A DNA stretch of 64,000 nt from Actinospineispora spinosispora DSM 44797 (GCF_000429025.1 NZ_AUBB01000010.1:1-64000); one strand, 5' to 3'. Positions 27,198 through 37,320 are shown, numbered from the stretch's first letter. A program made the numbers and translations. The notes: generated from the letters alone by a model not told the origin.

Positions 27198-28474
27198 CGG
27201 AGCGGTTCCGAGCGCAACGTCCCCGCGCCGAGCTGTTCGGCCACGACCGCGCGGGCGGCCTTGCCGGACGGTGTGCGCGGCAGCTCGCTGGTGACCAGCC
27301 AGCGTCGAGGGCGTTTGCCGGGTTCGAGCCTGGCGCGGACGACCGCTCGCAGCCGCGCCAGCGCGGGAGGGTCGTGCGCCTCGATGATCGCGGTGACCAC
27401 GGTGCCGAACCTGGGGTGCGGGGTACCGGCGACCAGGACGTCCTCGACACCCGGGACGTCGCGCAGCACCGACTCGACCTCCTCCGCCGCGACGAGCTTG
27501 CCGCCGCTGGAGATCGTCGTGCTGTCCCGGCCGTGCACGGTCAATGCCCCCGAGGCGGACAGCTCGGCCCGGTCGCCCGCCGTCGACCATCCGGACCCGG
27601 CGGGTTCCAGCGCGCCGTCGCGCAGGTATCCGCTGAAGGTCAGGGGCGAACGCACCCAGAGAATGCTGTCACGTGTCCGCAGCTCGACGCCGGGCACCGG
27701 GCGCAGGTCACCCTCGCCGCGGCGGATCGCGATCAGCGAGTGCTCCGCGGAGCCGTAGTACTCGATCAGCTCGGCATCGGGGAGGACACGCGTGAAGCGG
27801 GCACGCAGCGCGGGGGCGAGGTGCGCGCCGCCGCAGACGACGGTGCGCAGCGCGCACGGTCCGGGCCGGCGTTCCAGCTCGTGCACGAGGCTCGCGAGCA
27901 TCGCGGGGACCAGGTGCACGCTCACGGCCCCTCGGGCATGCTCCGGGCTCCATCGCGGTCGATGGTGCAGCTCGGCACCGGTCGCCAGTGCATGCAGAGC
28001 GCCGAACAGGAACAGTGACGAGCTGAGCGGCCCGGGGACCAGCACCGGGCCGGGTAGGTCTCCGAGCGCGGTGAAGCTGAGCGTCCACGACGAACGAGTG
28101 CGGATCAGGACCTTCGGCCGTCCGCCGCTGCCGGACGTCGTGGGCAGGTAGAAGTGCGTCTCCCCGTCACCCTGAGGTGCCACCGTGACTCCGTCCGGTG
28201 GGGGCACGGAACCGGAGACGACGTGGTGAGGCCCGACCTGGGCCAGCACGGCGTCTCGCTCGCGGGGTGTCCAGGACGGCTCGACGACGAGCGTTGCGGC
28301 ACCGAGCAGGTCGGCCCCGAGGAACCAGCCGAGCGTCTCCGGGGAGTCGACCGCCAGGCGATCTCCTCGGCGGATGCCGCGTCTCGCCAGCGCGGCCGCG
28401 CAGGCGTGTGCCTGCCGGAGCAGCCCGGCGTCGACATGTGCGTCGCCGAGGATCGGTGGGTTCGGCGTCGTCAC
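27194..28474 (-). CDS. AMP-dependent acyl-CoA synthetase/ligase, short form
   Basis: A 426-aa ANL-superfamily ligase, shorter than the usual 500-550 aa. Core motifs remain: the phosphate loop TSGSGGRPK, the adenine motif YYGSAE, the ribose Asp in WSTAGDRAEL, the hinge region (VHGRDSTTISSGGK) and the catalytic lysine in PRTPSGKAAR. It should activate a carboxylic acid as acyl-AMP and then as CoA thioester. Translational coupling to bioY and to the thiolase suggests a biotin-precursor acid such as pimelate, but the substrate is not readable from sequence. Confidence 0.85.
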   Translation of the reverse strand: MTTPNPPILGDAHVDAGLLRQAHACAAALARRGIRRGDRLAVDSPETLGWFLGADLLGAATLVVEPSWTPRERDAVLAQVGPHHVVSGSVPPPDGVTVAPQGDGETHFYLPTTSGSGGRPKVLIRTRSSWTLSFTALGDLPGPVLVPGPLSSSLFLFGALHALATGAELHHRPRWSPEHARGAVSVHLVPAMLASLVHELERRPGPCALRTVVCGGAHLAPALRARFTRVLPDAELIEYYGSAEHSLIAIRRGEGDLRPVPGVELRTRDSILWVRSPLTFSGYLRDGALEPAGSGWSTAGDRAELSASGALTVHGRDSTTISSGGKLVAAEEVESVLRDVPGVEDVLVAGTPHPRFGTVVTAIIEAHDPPALARLRAVVRARLEPGKRPRRWLVTSELPRTPSGKAARAVVAEQLGAGTLRSEPLR

Positions 28475-29055
28475 GGGGTGGTCGAGCTGCCCGAGGCCGG
28501 GACGGTGAGGGTGTCGGGCAGTGCCCGGTGCAGGACGGCGGCGACCGCGGCGGCGATCACCGTCTTGGCGATGTCGCCGGGCACGAACACGAGCGAACCC
28601 ACCACCGCGGCGGTCAGGTCGCCGGTGTAGGCCCACAGGAACGGGACACCGATCGTGTAGTCGACGAGCACTCCGAGCGCGATCGCGGCGAGCAGCACCC
28701 GGAACACCCGGCGTCTGGCCCGCTCCACGACGAGCCCGACGACGAGCGCGGACAGCGGCCAGCCGAGCAGGAAGCCGCCGCTGGGTCCGATGAACGGTGC
28801 GATTCCGCCTCGTCCGCCGGACAGCAGCGGCAGCCCGACGGCGGTGAGCGCGAGGAGCAACAGGACCGATGCCGTCGCTCGACGGGCGCCGAGGATCGCG
28901 CCGACGAGCGGGGGCCCGATGTTCTGGATCACGATCGGCACGCCCGATCCGCCCACGTAGAAGCCGGGGAAGATGCCCAGGACAGCGATGAACGCGGCGA
29001 AGACGACGGTCTTGGCGATCGTCGCGGCGGGGAACGAAGCGCGGGGCGCGGACAC
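28471..29055 (-). CDS. bioY: biotin transporter substrate-binding protein BioY
   Basis: A 194-aa, six-helix S component. The family signatures appear as VPIVIQNIGPPLVGAILGARRA near residue 45-66 and GGIAPFIGPSGGFLLGWPLSALVVG near 85-110. GTG 29055 gives the normal length; codons upstream belong to the palindrome. It is the first gene of a five-gene operon with all junctions overlapping by 4 bp: bioY, ligase, thiolase, ATPase, EcfT. Confidence 0.93.
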   Translation of the reverse strand: MSAPRASFPAATIAKTVVFAAFIAVLGIFPGFYVGGSGVPIVIQNIGPPLVGAILGARRATASVLLLLALTAVGLPLLSGGRGGIAPFIGPSGGFLLGWPLSALVVGLVVERARRRVFRVLLAAIALGVLVDYTIGVPFLWAYTGDLTAAVVGSLVFVPGDIAKTVIAAAVAAVLHRALPDTLTVPASGSSTTP

Positions 29056-29106
29056 GCTCAGCAGATTAGCTCCAGCTCGCCCGAACGAGCCGCACTCAGT
29101 GTCCAT

Positions 29107-29184
29107 CGGCACTTCGAACACCGTCGTGCTGTGTCGCACACGTCCGGACGTGTGCGACGGGACACGACGGTGTGCGAAGTGCCG
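29107..29184. repeat. 39-bp-arm palindrome between pepA and bioY
   Basis: CGGCACTTCG...CACACGTCC and its inverted partner match at about 34 of 39 positions with no loop. It lies between the pepA stop and the bioY start on the same strand, so it could terminate pepA transcription and insulate the bioY operon, or it may be a dispersed repeat. Confidence 0.8.
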
Positions 29185-29194
29185 CCGAGTGGTG

Positions 29195-30703
29195 TCAGCC
29201 GTTCTCGGCGATGTCGGTCAGGACCGCGGCCAGGGTTCGGACCGGGACACCGGTGCCACCCTTGGCCGTGTAGCCCCACGGGCCGCCGGTGTTGAAGGAC
29301 GGCCCCGCGATGTCGATGTGTGCCCAGGGCAGGCCCTCGGCGACGAACTCACGCAGGAACACCCCGGCCGCGAGCATGCCGCCCCACCGGTGGCCGGTGA
29401 TGTTCGCCAGGTCCGCGAGCCGCGAGTCCAGGTCGGCGCGCAACTCCTCGGGCAGCGGCATCGCCCAGCCACCCTCGCCGGTGTCCTTGGCGTGCGCCGC
29501 CACCCGGTCCCGGAGCTCGTCGCTGCCCATCACACCGGCGGTGCGCATGCCCAGCGCGACGAGCTGCGCACCGGTCAGCGTGGACGTCTCGATCAGGTAG
29601 TCGGGGGAGTCCTCGGCGGCGCGCACGATCGCGTCGGCGAGGATCAGCCTGCCCTCGGCGTCGGTGTTGAGCACCTCGACCGTCTTGCCGCCGTACATGG
29701 TGAGCACGTCACCCGGCCGGTACGACGTCCCGGACGGCATGTTCTCCACCATCGGCACGGTCGCGGTCACCGTGACCGGCAGCTCCAGACGCGCGGCGAG
29801 CGCCACCGTGGCGACCACACACGCGGCCCCGGACATGTCCGAGGTCATGTGATCCATGTTGGCCGCCGGCTTGATCGAGATACCGCCGGTGTCGAACGTG
29901 ACGCCCTTGCCGACGAGCGCCACCGACGCACGCGGCGAGTCCCCGCCCGACCAGCGCAGACGGACCAGCCTCGGCGGGCGTGACGAGCCGCTTCCCACAC
30001 CGAGAACCCCGCCGAAACCGGCTTCGGCCAGCTGGTTCTCGTCGAGCACCTCGACCTCGAGGCCGGCTTCCGCACCGATGGCCGACGCCCGCTCGGCGAA
30101 ACTGGCCGGGAACAGGTCGTTGGGTGGGGTGTTGATCAGGTTCCGCGCGGTCAGTACCGCGTCCGCGACGGCCGACGCCCGGGTGAGCGTCGCCTCGTCG
30201 TCCTCGCTCGCCTTGTCGCTCAGCAGCGTGAACCGCCGGACCGGCTCCTTGCCCGCACCGTTGCTCTTGTACTCGGTGAACGAGTACGCGCCGAGCACGC
30301 TGCCCTCGACGGCGGCGGCGAGGTCCAGCCGGGACAGGGTGCTGGCCACCCGTTCGGTGCCGGCGAGTGCGCGTGCGGCCGCGCCACTGGCACGGCGCAC
30401 CTGTTCGGCGGACGCGGCATCGTCGTTCTCGACGGCCTTGCCCAGACCGACCGCGACCAGCAACGGCGCGGAGATCGTGCCCCGGGTGGGGAACTTGACG
30501 ACCTCGTCGGCCTTACCGGATGCACCGGCCAGCGCCAGCAGCTCCAGAAGGTCACCGGGTGAGTCACCGAACGCGGCGACGACATCGCTCGCCTCGCCCG
30601 CGAGCGTCGGGCCGTCCTCTCCCGGACGCAGGGCGATGACCAGGGCGTCGGCTTCCGCCGACGCTGCCGATCCAGTGACCAGACTGACTTCAGGCGCGCT
30701 CAC
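29195..30703 (-). CDS. pepA: leucyl aminopeptidase (M17)
   Basis: A 502-aa hexameric cytosolic aminopeptidase. The catalytic domain shows [15 protein letters not shown], the metal-binding SDMSGAA, and the hallmark [12 protein letters not shown]; the N-terminal macro-like domain is more variable. GTG 30703 (VSAPEVSL) is chosen because GAGGAG lies 5 bases before it; a TTG four codons earlier is less likely. It corresponds to Rv2213. It is divergent from the permease gene. Confidence 0.94.
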   Translation of the reverse strand: MSAPEVSLVTGSAASAEADALVIALRPGEDGPTLAGEASDVVAAFGDSPGDLLELLALAGASGKADEVVKFPTRGTISAPLLVAVGLGKAVENDDAASAEQVRRASGAAARALAGTERVASTLSRLDLAAAVEGSVLGAYSFTEYKSNGAGKEPVRRFTLLSDKASEDDEATLTRASAVADAVLTARNLINTPPNDLFPASFAERASAIGAEAGLEVEVLDENQLAEAGFGGVLGVGSGSSRPPRLVRLRWSGGDSPRASVALVGKGVTFDTGGISIKPAANMDHMTSDMSGAACVVATVALAARLELPVTVTATVPMVENMPSGTSYRPGDVLTMYGGKTVEVLNTDAEGRLILADAIVRAAEDSPDYLIETSTLTGAQLVALGMRTAGVMGSDELRDRVAAHAKDTGEGGWAMPLPEELRADLDSRLADLANITGHRWGGMLAAGVFLREFVAEGLPWAHIDIAGPSFNTGGPWGYTAKGGTGVPVRTLAAVLTDIAENG

Positions 30704-30830
30704 GAAACTCCTCAACGATGCGACTCGGTTACCGGATCAGTTGCGTTTTCCGGTGGATCGACTCCTGTTCGAGATGCTAATGACACTCGGGTGCGTCCGA
30801 ATGGGCGACATCCGATGCGAAGCTTGACCC

Positions 30831-32087
30831 ATGGCCACAGTGGTGCCCGATTCGGCGCTGGACGGGTTGCCCGGAAGGCTGCGCTCCGCCGACTCCGTGC
30901 TGCTCGCGCTGGCCGGCGGACTGGGTACCGGTGTGTTCATCGTGTTCGCACCGGCGGCGCGAGCGGCGGGGTCCTGGCTGCTGCTCGCGCTCGCACTGGC
31001 GGGGCTGGCCTCGCTGTGCTCCGCCGTGTCCGCGGCCGAGCTGAACAGGCGGTTGCCGGCACCTCGGCGCGGAGAAGCGCTCGTCCCGTCCGCGGGCAGG
31101 CTGGGGGATGTGGCCTTCCTGACCGGCAGGACCGCTGCCGCCGCGGCCGCCGGTGGCGTGTTCGCCACGCACGTCCTGCCGAGCGACCTGTTGTGCGCGT
31201 CCATCCCGATGATCGTCATCGGTGGCGCGTTGACCGTTGCGGGGGTGACGGTCACCGCTCGTGGGGCGCGCGTGCTGGTCGTCGCCGTGCTGTCGGTTCT
31301 CGCCGTGGTCGTCGCGGTGGGGCTGACCGGGCACGCGGAGGCGGCGGAGATCCCGATGGAGCCGCCCTCGGGCATGCCGGCACCGGGGGCCGGGCAGCTG
31401 GGCATCCTGACCGCGGCGGGCCTGCTGTTCTTCGCGTTCGCCGGATTTCCGCGGCTGGACGCCCTCACCGAGCGCCCGAGACATCGTGGGGGCAGGACGC
31501 TGGTGGTGGCGTTCCTCGTCCTGGTTCTCCTCTATCTGGCGGTCGGTGGCGCGTTGCTGCATTCCCTGGGGCCGGCGAGGTTGGCGGACACGCTCGCGCC
31601 GCTGGCGGTGGCTTCCAGCACCGACACCGCGCCCGCGCTGGGTGCCCTGGTCCGGATCGCGGCCGCCGCCGCGACAGTGGCCGCGATGCTGACCGTGCTG
31701 GCTTCGGTGGGTGGCGCCGCGTCCGCCATGGCCGGCCGGGGCGACCTGCCCGCCTGGCTGGTACGGACGAACCGTCGTGCGCGGCCGTGGCGAATCGACG
31801 TGCTGGCGACTCTCGGCGCGGTGCTGATCGCGGTTCTGGCCGGGCCGGTCGGGGCGGTGGGGCTCGCCGCCTGCTGCCTGCTGGTGCACAGCGCGGAGGT
31901 CAACCGTGCCGCGCTGAGGTCGTGTGTGCCGGACCGGAACTCTCCGATGTGGACCGCGCTGCTCGGGTTGCCGCTGTGTCTGGTGCTCGCGGTCCTGTTG
32001 CCGCTCACCCAGGTGCTGGTCAGCGCTTCGCTCCTGGTCCTGGGGGTTCTGCTGGCCTACCGGGTGTCCAGGCGCGCGCCGGGCTAG
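30831..32087 (+). CDS. APC family amino-acid permease
   Basis: A 418-aa membrane protein with about twelve helices. It opens with LRSADSVLLALAGGLGTGVF, the APC first-helix glycine motif, and has the FAFAGFPRLDALTERPR segment in place of the usual FxxFxGFE motif of helix 6. The substrate cannot be predicted. It ends with a 4-bp overlap with the convergent TPR gene. M. tuberculosis has no obvious counterpart at this position. Confidence 0.8.
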   Translation: MATVVPDSALDGLPGRLRSADSVLLALAGGLGTGVFIVFAPAARAAGSWLLLALALAGLASLCSAVSAAELNRRLPAPRRGEALVPSAGRLGDVAFLTGRTAAAAAAGGVFATHVLPSDLLCASIPMIVIGGALTVAGVTVTARGARVLVVAVLSVLAVVVAVGLTGHAEAAEIPMEPPSGMPAPGAGQLGILTAAGLLFFAFAGFPRLDALTERPRHRGGRTLVVAFLVLVLLYLAVGGALLHSLGPARLADTLAPLAVASSTDTAPALGALVRIAAAAATVAAMLTVLASVGGAASAMAGRGDLPAWLVRTNRRARPWRIDVLATLGAVLIAVLAGPVGAVGLAACCLLVHSAEVNRAALRSCVPDRNSPMWTALLGLPLCLVLAVLLPLTQVLVSASLLVLGVLLAYRVSRRAPG

Positions 32088-33184
32088 GACTCCGGGCGCG
32101 GCCGGGGAATCGGGGGCCTGCCGAGTGCACGCTCGACGTCGGACACCGTGCGGTACGCGGCATGCAGGTCGCCGCTGAACGCCTCCGGACGGGAACGGAC
32201 CAGCTCCTCGTGGATCCGGGCGGCTTCCTCGGCGGCGCGCAGGGCCTCGTCGAGATCGTGCCCGATGCACGCGCGAACCCTGGCGAACGAGCACAGCGCC
32301 CGGCCGAGATGTTGCCGGTACTCGAACGACTCGGTGCGGACCAATGAGCGCTGCAGCGCGACGGCGTCGCGGGTCGCGGCGAGCGCGATCTCCGAGTGCC
32401 CGATCTCGACCGCCGCGAGTCCCAGGTTGTGCAGCGCGCGGGCGAGCTCCGACTCGAACATCACCGGCGCCACCCGTGCCAGCTCCCGGTAGATGTCGGC
32501 GGTCTCCACCGCGAGCTCCCAGGCCGGCAGCCGACGGCCGCGATCGGCGAGGACGACCGCGAGATTGTTCAGCGCCGAGGCGAGGCAGTGGTCGAAGCCG
32601 AGCGGGTCACCTCGGGAGAGCATTCGGTACAGGCGGCTGTCGGTTCGCAGCTGACGCAGCCGCGCGACGGCCTCCTCGGCGGCGTGGGTGGCGTCGGTGA
32701 GCTCGCCGAGCTGTGCGTGGGCGTCGCCGAGGTTGCTGAGCGACACGGCCAGCGCGACGCGCAGCCGCACCCGTCGCATCGGCCGCAGCCAGCTCGAACG
32801 GTCCACCAGGACACGGTTCAGCGCGACCGCGTCGCTCAGTGCTCGTGCGGCTCGCGCCGACTCACCCAGCCGTGACGACCACAGACCCCACGCGGTGAGG
32901 GTCAGCGCGAGCTCCGGCTGGTAGCGGGCAGGCTCGGCGCAGGCCAGCCGGCGGTAGAGGCGCACCGCCCCTTCCACCGAGGTGCAGGCGTTCTCGAGCT
33001 GGCCCGCACGGGCCTGGCGCAGTGCGAGCTCCTGTCGCAGCCGCGCGGCTCTGGCGAGATCGGACGCCGAACCGACCCGGTCGTGCCGAGCCGGAGCCGG
33101 ACTCAGGTCCTCGACGAGCGCGGCGAGGCCGACACTGAACCCTCTGGAGGATGCACGCCCATCCAGCAACGGCGTCACCTCCAC
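32084..33184 (-). CDS. tetratricopeptide-repeat protein
   Basis: A 366-aa, all-helical soluble protein of consecutive TPR-like units, for example RVALAVSLSNLGDAHAQLG, ASALNNLAVVLADRGRRL and ARALHNLGLAAVEIGHSE, each followed by an A-x-x-A-V-x-L helix. There is no effector domain (no STAND ATPase, peptidase or HTH), although repeats like these are common at the C terminus of actinobacterial STAND and SARP regulators. Start GTG 33184 (VEVTPLL). Isolated; role unknown. Confidence 0.75.
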   Translation of the reverse strand: MEVTPLLDGRASSRGFSVGLAALVEDLSPAPARHDRVGSASDLARAARLRQELALRQARAGQLENACTSVEGAVRLYRRLACAEPARYQPELALTLTAWGLWSSRLGESARAARALSDAVALNRVLVDRSSWLRPMRRVRLRVALAVSLSNLGDAHAQLGELTDATHAAEEAVARLRQLRTDSRLYRMLSRGDPLGFDHCLASALNNLAVVLADRGRRLPAWELAVETADIYRELARVAPVMFESELARALHNLGLAAVEIGHSEIALAATRDAVALQRSLVRTESFEYRQHLGRALCSFARVRACIGHDLDEALRAAEEAARIHEELVRSRPEAFSGDLHAAYRTVSDVERALGRPPIPRPRPES

Positions 33185-33646
33185 CTACGAAAGTCGCCTT
33201 GACAGCTAGATTGTGCGCCCTGGGTGACCGAAGCGCATCGTCCAACCTGTGGAAATCGGTCCCCCGAGCACCTCTCGGCTGCCTCGGTGGAAACACCAGC
33301 CACTCCAGACGGCTTGTCAATCGGTTGTCCGCACCCCCTCGGAGCGCAGTCCGCACCTGTCGGGTGATCAACATCGGTGACACCGCGCACCTCCAGCCCA
33401 CACCGCGCCACGTGCACACCGCGCGTCGTGACCACAGACTGCGCGGCGTCGCCGTTTCCACGAACCCCGGCGGGACCACGCCACCCACATAGTCGGCTCC
33501 GCGAGAGCTCCGATAGGAGTTCCGGCGAAGGCCGGCTCCGCGCGGAACAGGTCCGAAAGGCCAGTCACGGAAAAAAGTCGCGCGAAACAGGCCCAGATAC
33601 TGGGAGGTCCAACCTTTCGAGTTGCGTTTCGAGCTACCGTGCACTC
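33185..33646. other. 462-bp intergenic region before ilvE
   Basis: The open frame running into ilvE from 33377 has no credible start and low-complexity sequence, so I treat it as non-coding. A TTGACA hexamer is at 33199-33204 without a clear -10. The right third holds the CTCCGCGAG repeat copy (33496-33535) and the shared GCGCGGAACAGG motif (from about 33540). Confidence 0.5.
33496..33535 (+). repeat. CTCCGCGAG repeat copy upstream of ilvE
   Basis: GCTCCGCGAGAGCTCCGATA followed by GGAGTTCCGGCGAAGGCCGG matches 56841-56879 with only a few changes. The trailing GCGCGGAACAGG also recurs near 57023. Confidence 0.7.
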
Positions 33647-34774
33647 ATGAGCACGCCGTCCAGTCCTTCCTTCCCCGTGACACCGAACCCGGCCCCCGCA
33701 TCGGAGCAGCGCCGGGTAGAGATCCTGAGCGATCCTGGTTTCGGTCGTTACTTCACCGACCACATGGTGACGATCCGGTGGTCGGTAGACGAGGGCTGGC
33801 ACGACGCGAAGGTGCAGCCCTACGGTCCGCTGTCACTCGACCCCGCCGCGATGGTGTTCCACTACGGGCAGGAGATCTTCGAGGGGCTGAAGGCCTACCG
33901 TCAGCCCGACGGCTCGATCGCGTCGTTCCGTGCCGAGGTCAACGCCGCGCGGTTCCGCACATCGGCGACGCGCATGGCGATGCCGGGGCTGCCGGATGAG
34001 CTGTTCCTCGGTTCGCTGAGTGCGTTGATGGCGGTCGACGAGGCGTGGGTGCCCGCCGCCGGTGGTGAGGAGTCGCTGTACCTGCGGCCGTTCCTGATCA
34101 GCACCGAGGTCGGGCTGGGGGTGCGGTCGGCGGCCGAGTACCTGTACCTGCTGATCGCCTCGCCGGCCGGGCCGTACTTCAGCGGCGGGATCAAGCCGGT
34201 CGATGTGTGGCTGGCGACCGAGTACACACGCGCCTCACCCGGCGGGACCGGCGCGGCCAAGTGTGGTGGCAACTACGCGGCGTCGTTGTTGCCGCAGCAG
34301 GAGGCCACGGAGAACGGGTGCGCCCAGGTGGTCTACCTGGATGCCGGTGAGCGGCGCTGGATCGAGGAGATGGGCAGCAACAACATCTTCTTCGTCTACG
34401 GGTCCGGGGCGGACGCCGAGCTCGTGACGCCGGAGCTGTCCGGCAGCGTCCTGCACGGCGTGACCCGCGATTCGGTGCTGACCCTGGCCGGGGAGTTGGG
34501 CCTGCGCGTGACCGAGCGCAAGGTGTCGGCGCAGGAATGGCTCGACGGCGCGGCCGACGGAAGCATCACCGAGGTGTTCGGTTCGGGCACCGCGGTGGTG
34601 ATCAGCCCGATCAGCGGGGTCAAGCACTCGGGTGGGGCGGTGCGGGTCGGAGACGGCGGCGCGGGCCCGATCACCATGCAGCTGCGCAAGCTCCTGACCG
34701 ACATCCAGCGGGGGACCGCTTCGGATCCGCACGGGTGGATGCACCAGCTGACGCCGGCTCAGGCGCGCGTCTAG
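33647..34774 (+). CDS. ilvE: branched-chain amino-acid aminotransferase
   Basis: A 375-aa fold-type IV PLP enzyme transferring amino groups between Leu/Ile/Val and 2-oxoglutarate. The PLP lysine is in [26 protein letters not shown] is the class-IV signature, and [11 protein letters not shown] binds the cofactor phosphate. ATG 33647 yields [11 protein letters not shown], the family length. The order ilvE then cobS/cobT matches Rv2210c-Rv2208-Rv2207. Confidence 0.95.
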   Translation: MSTPSSPSFPVTPNPAPASEQRRVEILSDPGFGRYFTDHMVTIRWSVDEGWHDAKVQPYGPLSLDPAAMVFHYGQEIFEGLKAYRQPDGSIASFRAEVNAARFRTSATRMAMPGLPDELFLGSLSALMAVDEAWVPAAGGEESLYLRPFLISTEVGLGVRSAAEYLYLLIASPAGPYFSGGIKPVDVWLATEYTRASPGGTGAAKCGGNYAASLLPQQEATENGCAQVVYLDAGERRWIEEMGSNNIFFVYGSGADAELVTPELSGSVLHGVTRDSVLTLAGELGLRVTERKVSAQEWLDGAADGSITEVFGSGTAVVISPISGVKHSGGAVRVGDGGAGPITMQLRKLLTDIQRGTASDPHGWMHQLTPAQARV

Positions 34775-34784
34775 GGCCTCGGGC

Positions 34785-34905
34785 CTCGTGAGTGTTGAGG
34801 CCGCCTATAGCCGGTCTACGCACTCACGACGAAAAGCGTGTCGTGAGTGCGTAGACCGGCTACGCTTCGCGCCCCTTCGGGGTAGACGGCCTCACCACTC
34901 ACGAG
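34785..34905. repeat. CTCGTGAGTG palindromic element, copy 1
   Basis: Begins CTCGTGAGTG and ends CACTCACGAG, with CACTCACGAC / GTCGTGAGTG facing each other at the centre (around 34835). The arms pair through GGCCG...TAGCCGGTCTACG; the right arm carries an extra side stem of CCCCTTCGGGG type absent on the left. It lies between ilvE and cobS and contains the cobS stop codon (34899-34901). Confidence 0.8.
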
Positions 34906-35663
34906 GGGAGGCAGCAGAGCAGGATCGTTGTCGTGGTCAGTTCCGTCGCCGCGCCCAGTACGTCGCCGGTGACGCCGCCGAATCTGCGGGTCGTGTGCGC
35001 CGACAGCACGACGACCAGCGTGGCCGCGAGCACGACCGCGAGCGGTCCCTGCCAGGGGCGGTCCGGCACCGCGAAGGTGGCGAGGGCCGACAGCGGCACC
35101 CAGGGCAGCATGGCCGCCCAGGGCCGCTGGGTGCCGGCCACCAACGCGCCGAGACCTTCCGGCCGTGCCGCCGCGATGCCGCGTCGACAGCACCAGCCGA
35201 AGGCACAGCGCCCGGCCAGGACCGCGATGAGTACCGAGGGCCACTGGTGCGGCGCGCCGGCCAGTTGACCCAGCGCGGTGGCCTGCAGCCCCAGCACCAG
35301 GACGAGCGTGGCCACGGCGAACGGGCCGGCACCTCCGTCGCGCATGACCGCGAGCGCGCGGTCGGGCGCGCCGTAGCAACCGAGACCGTCCGCGGTGTCG
35401 GCCAGCCCGTCGAGGTGCATGCCTCTGGTGGCCAGCGCGAGCACGGCGACCACGAGTAGTCCGGCCGGTGGCCCGGGCATCCCGATGTAGTCGAGCCCGT
35501 AGAGCAGGCCCGTGGCGAGCGCTCCGAGCAGGACACCGGGGAGCGGGGCCCAGCCGATCGCCGCGCCCGCCACGGTCCGGTCGACCGTGGCGGGCCCGCG
35601 CACCGGCAGCACGGTGAGCCAGCTCAGCGCCAGACGGGGCCCGTCACGGAGCGGGCTGGTCAT
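34899..35663 (-). CDS. cobS: adenosylcobinamide-GDP ribazoletransferase (cobalamin synthase)
   Basis: A 254-aa integral membrane enzyme that joins activated alpha-ribazole to adenosylcobinamide-GDP. The conserved acidic motif [21 protein letters not shown] lies at about residues 68-88, with [14 protein letters not shown] next. ATG 35663 overlaps the end of cobT by 20 bp. Third gene of cobU-cobT-cobS on the minus strand. Its stop is inside the palindromic element 34785-34905. Confidence 0.93.
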   Translation of the reverse strand: MTSPLRDGPRLALSWLTVLPVRGPATVDRTVAGAAIGWAPLPGVLLGALATGLLYGLDYIGMPGPPAGLLVVAVLALATRGMHLDGLADTADGLGCYGAPDRALAVMRDGGAGPFAVATLVLVLGLQATALGQLAGAPHQWPSVLIAVLAGRCAFGWCCRRGIAAARPEGLGALVAGTQRPWAAMLPWVPLSALATFAVPDRPWQGPLAVVLAATLVVVLSAHTTRRFGGVTGDVLGAATELTTTTILLCCLPS

Positions 35664-36729
35664 CGAGTTCGGGGGTCTCGGTGGGGGCGCCGCTGATGCC
35701 CGCATCGGCGAAGGTCGCCATCTCGGCGAGGATTCGGCCCGCCATGGCCACGAGCGGTAGCGCGACGACCGCGCCGGAGCCTTCACCGAGACGCATGTCC
35801 AGCTCCAGCACCGGGTCGAGGCCGAGGTGGGTCAGCGCGAGTGTGTGCGCCGGTTCGACGGACCGGTGCGCGGCGAGCCACCACTCGCGTGCTCCCGGCG
35901 CCATCTCGTCGGCGACCAGCGCCGCCGCCGTCACCACCACCCCGTCGACGAGCACCGGGGTCCGGCGAACCGCGGCCTGCGCGAGGAAACCGGCCATGCC
36001 GGCCAGGTCGGCACCGCCCGCGGTGCGCAGCAGGCCAGCGGGGTCCCGGCGGACCGGGCGTGCCCTGCGCAGCGCATCGCGGATCGCGGACGCCTTGCGC
36101 ATCCAGCCCGCGTCGTCGATCCCGGTTCCCCTGCCGACCACCGCCACCGGCTCGGCACCGGTCACCGCCGCGATCAGTACCGATGCGGCGGTGGTGTTGC
36201 CGATGCCCATGTCACCCGCGATCAGCAGGTCGGCGCCCCGGTCGACCTCCTCGTCGGCGACACTGCGCCCGGCGGCGATCGCCTCCTCGGTCTCCTCCGC
36301 GGTCAACGCGTCCTCGACGTCGATCCGGCCGCTGGAGCGACGAACCTTGTACCGGGTGACCTGTGCCGGCGCCGCGGGGAAGGTCTGGCCGTCGACGGCA
36401 AGGTCGACGACCCGGACGGTGGCACCGGCGGCGGAGGCGAGCACGTTGACCGCGGCGCCTCCGGCGAGGAAGTTGCTCACCATCTGGCCGGTGACCTCCG
36501 ACGGGTACGCGGAGACGCCGTGGCGCGCGATGCCGTGGTCGCCCGCGAACACGACGACGCGTGGCCGGGTGATCGGGCGCGGAGGGCAGTTGCCCTGGCA
36601 CGCGGAGAGCCAGACACCGATCTCCTCGAGTCGGCCGAGCGAGCCGAGCGGTTTGGTCAGCTGGGCATGTCTCGCCACCGCCTGACGGCCGACCCCGTCA
36701 TCGGGCGCCACGATCGCCGGGAACTCCAC
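35644..36729 (-). CDS. cobT: nicotinate-nucleotide-dimethylbenzimidazole phosphoribosyltransferase
   Basis: A 361-aa enzyme making alpha-ribazole phosphate for the lower ligand of cobalamin. [14 protein letters not shown] near 24-37, [18 protein letters not shown] near 58-75 and [14 protein letters not shown] near 172-185 are the substrate-pocket signatures. Start GTG 36729. It follows cobU by 24 bp and overlaps cobS, so the three nucleotide-loop genes form one operon. Confidence 0.95.
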   Translation of the reverse strand: MEFPAIVAPDDGVGRQAVARHAQLTKPLGSLGRLEEIGVWLSACQGNCPPRPITRPRVVVFAGDHGIARHGVSAYPSEVTGQMVSNFLAGGAAVNVLASAAGATVRVVDLAVDGQTFPAAPAQVTRYKVRRSSGRIDVEDALTAEETEEAIAAGRSVADEEVDRGADLLIAGDMGIGNTTAASVLIAAVTGAEPVAVVGRGTGIDDAGWMRKASAIRDALRRARPVRRDPAGLLRTAGGADLAGMAGFLAQAAVRRTPVLVDGVVVTAAALVADEMAPGAREWWLAAHRSVEPAHTLALTHLGLDPVLELDMRLGEGSGAVVALPLVAMAGRILAEMATFADAGISGAPTETPELDDQPAP

Positions 36730-36753
36730 CGAACCTCCTAGTGTTGAGGGCGC

Positions 36754-37296
36754 TCACCGAAGCTTCAGCGGGATGCCCGCGACGAGCAGCACCACCTCAT
36801 CGCACACCTGCGCCAGGCGCGCGTTGAGCGCACCGAGCTCGTCCCGGAAGAGCCTGCCAGAACGGGTTTCCGGGACCACGCCGAGCCCGACCTCGGCCGA
36901 GACCAGGACCACTCGGCACCGGCAGTCCCGCACCGCCCGCACCAACGCATCGACCTGATGGGCGAGCTCAGCGGGTGCCCCCGGCTCGTCGGACCAGCTG
37001 CCTGCATCATCCATGGCGCCGGTCAGCCACGTGGCCAGATCGTCGACCATCATCGGGTCCGGGTGCGAACGCAGCAGCTCGGCGGCCACCTCCGCGGTCT
37101 CGACGGTCGTCCACGTCGACGGACGGCGTGCCCGATGGACATCGATCCGGGCCGTCCATTCGCCGTCCGCCGGATCGATCCTGGCGGTGGCCAGATACCG
37201 GACGGGCAGGTCCGAGGGCAGCAGGTCCTCCGCGTAGGCGGACTTGCCGGAGCGGGTACCGCCGAGAACCAGGGTGCGTCGGACAGCGTCGGGCAC
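36754..37296 (-). CDS. cobU: adenosylcobinamide kinase/guanylyltransferase
   Basis: A 180-aa bifunctional enzyme that phosphorylates adenosylcobinamide and adds GMP. The P-loop GGTRSGKS is residues 12-19, VDDLATWLT and VVLVSAEVGLGVVP follow in family order. First gene of the cob operon; only 24 bp separate it from the divergent small gene, leaving no room for a cobalamin riboswitch. Confidence 0.94.
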   Translation of the reverse strand: MPDAVRRTLVLGGTRSGKSAYAEDLLPSDLPVRYLATARIDPADGEWTARIDVHRARRPSTWTTVETAEVAAELLRSHPDPMMVDDLATWLTGAMDDAGSWSDEPGAPAELAHQVDALVRAVRDCRCRVVLVSAEVGLGVVPETRSGRLFRDELGALNARLAQVCDEVVLLVAGIPLKLR

Positions 37297-37320
37297 GGGC
37301 GCACGCTACCTTCCACACTC

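Noticed and set aside
33377..33646. N-terminal extension of ilvE
   Set aside because: In-frame but overlaps a dispersed repeat and lacks similarity; ATG 33647 gives the family length.
37297..37320. Cobalamin riboswitch before cobU
   Set aside because: Only 24 bp lie between cobU and the divergent gene, far too short for the aptamer.
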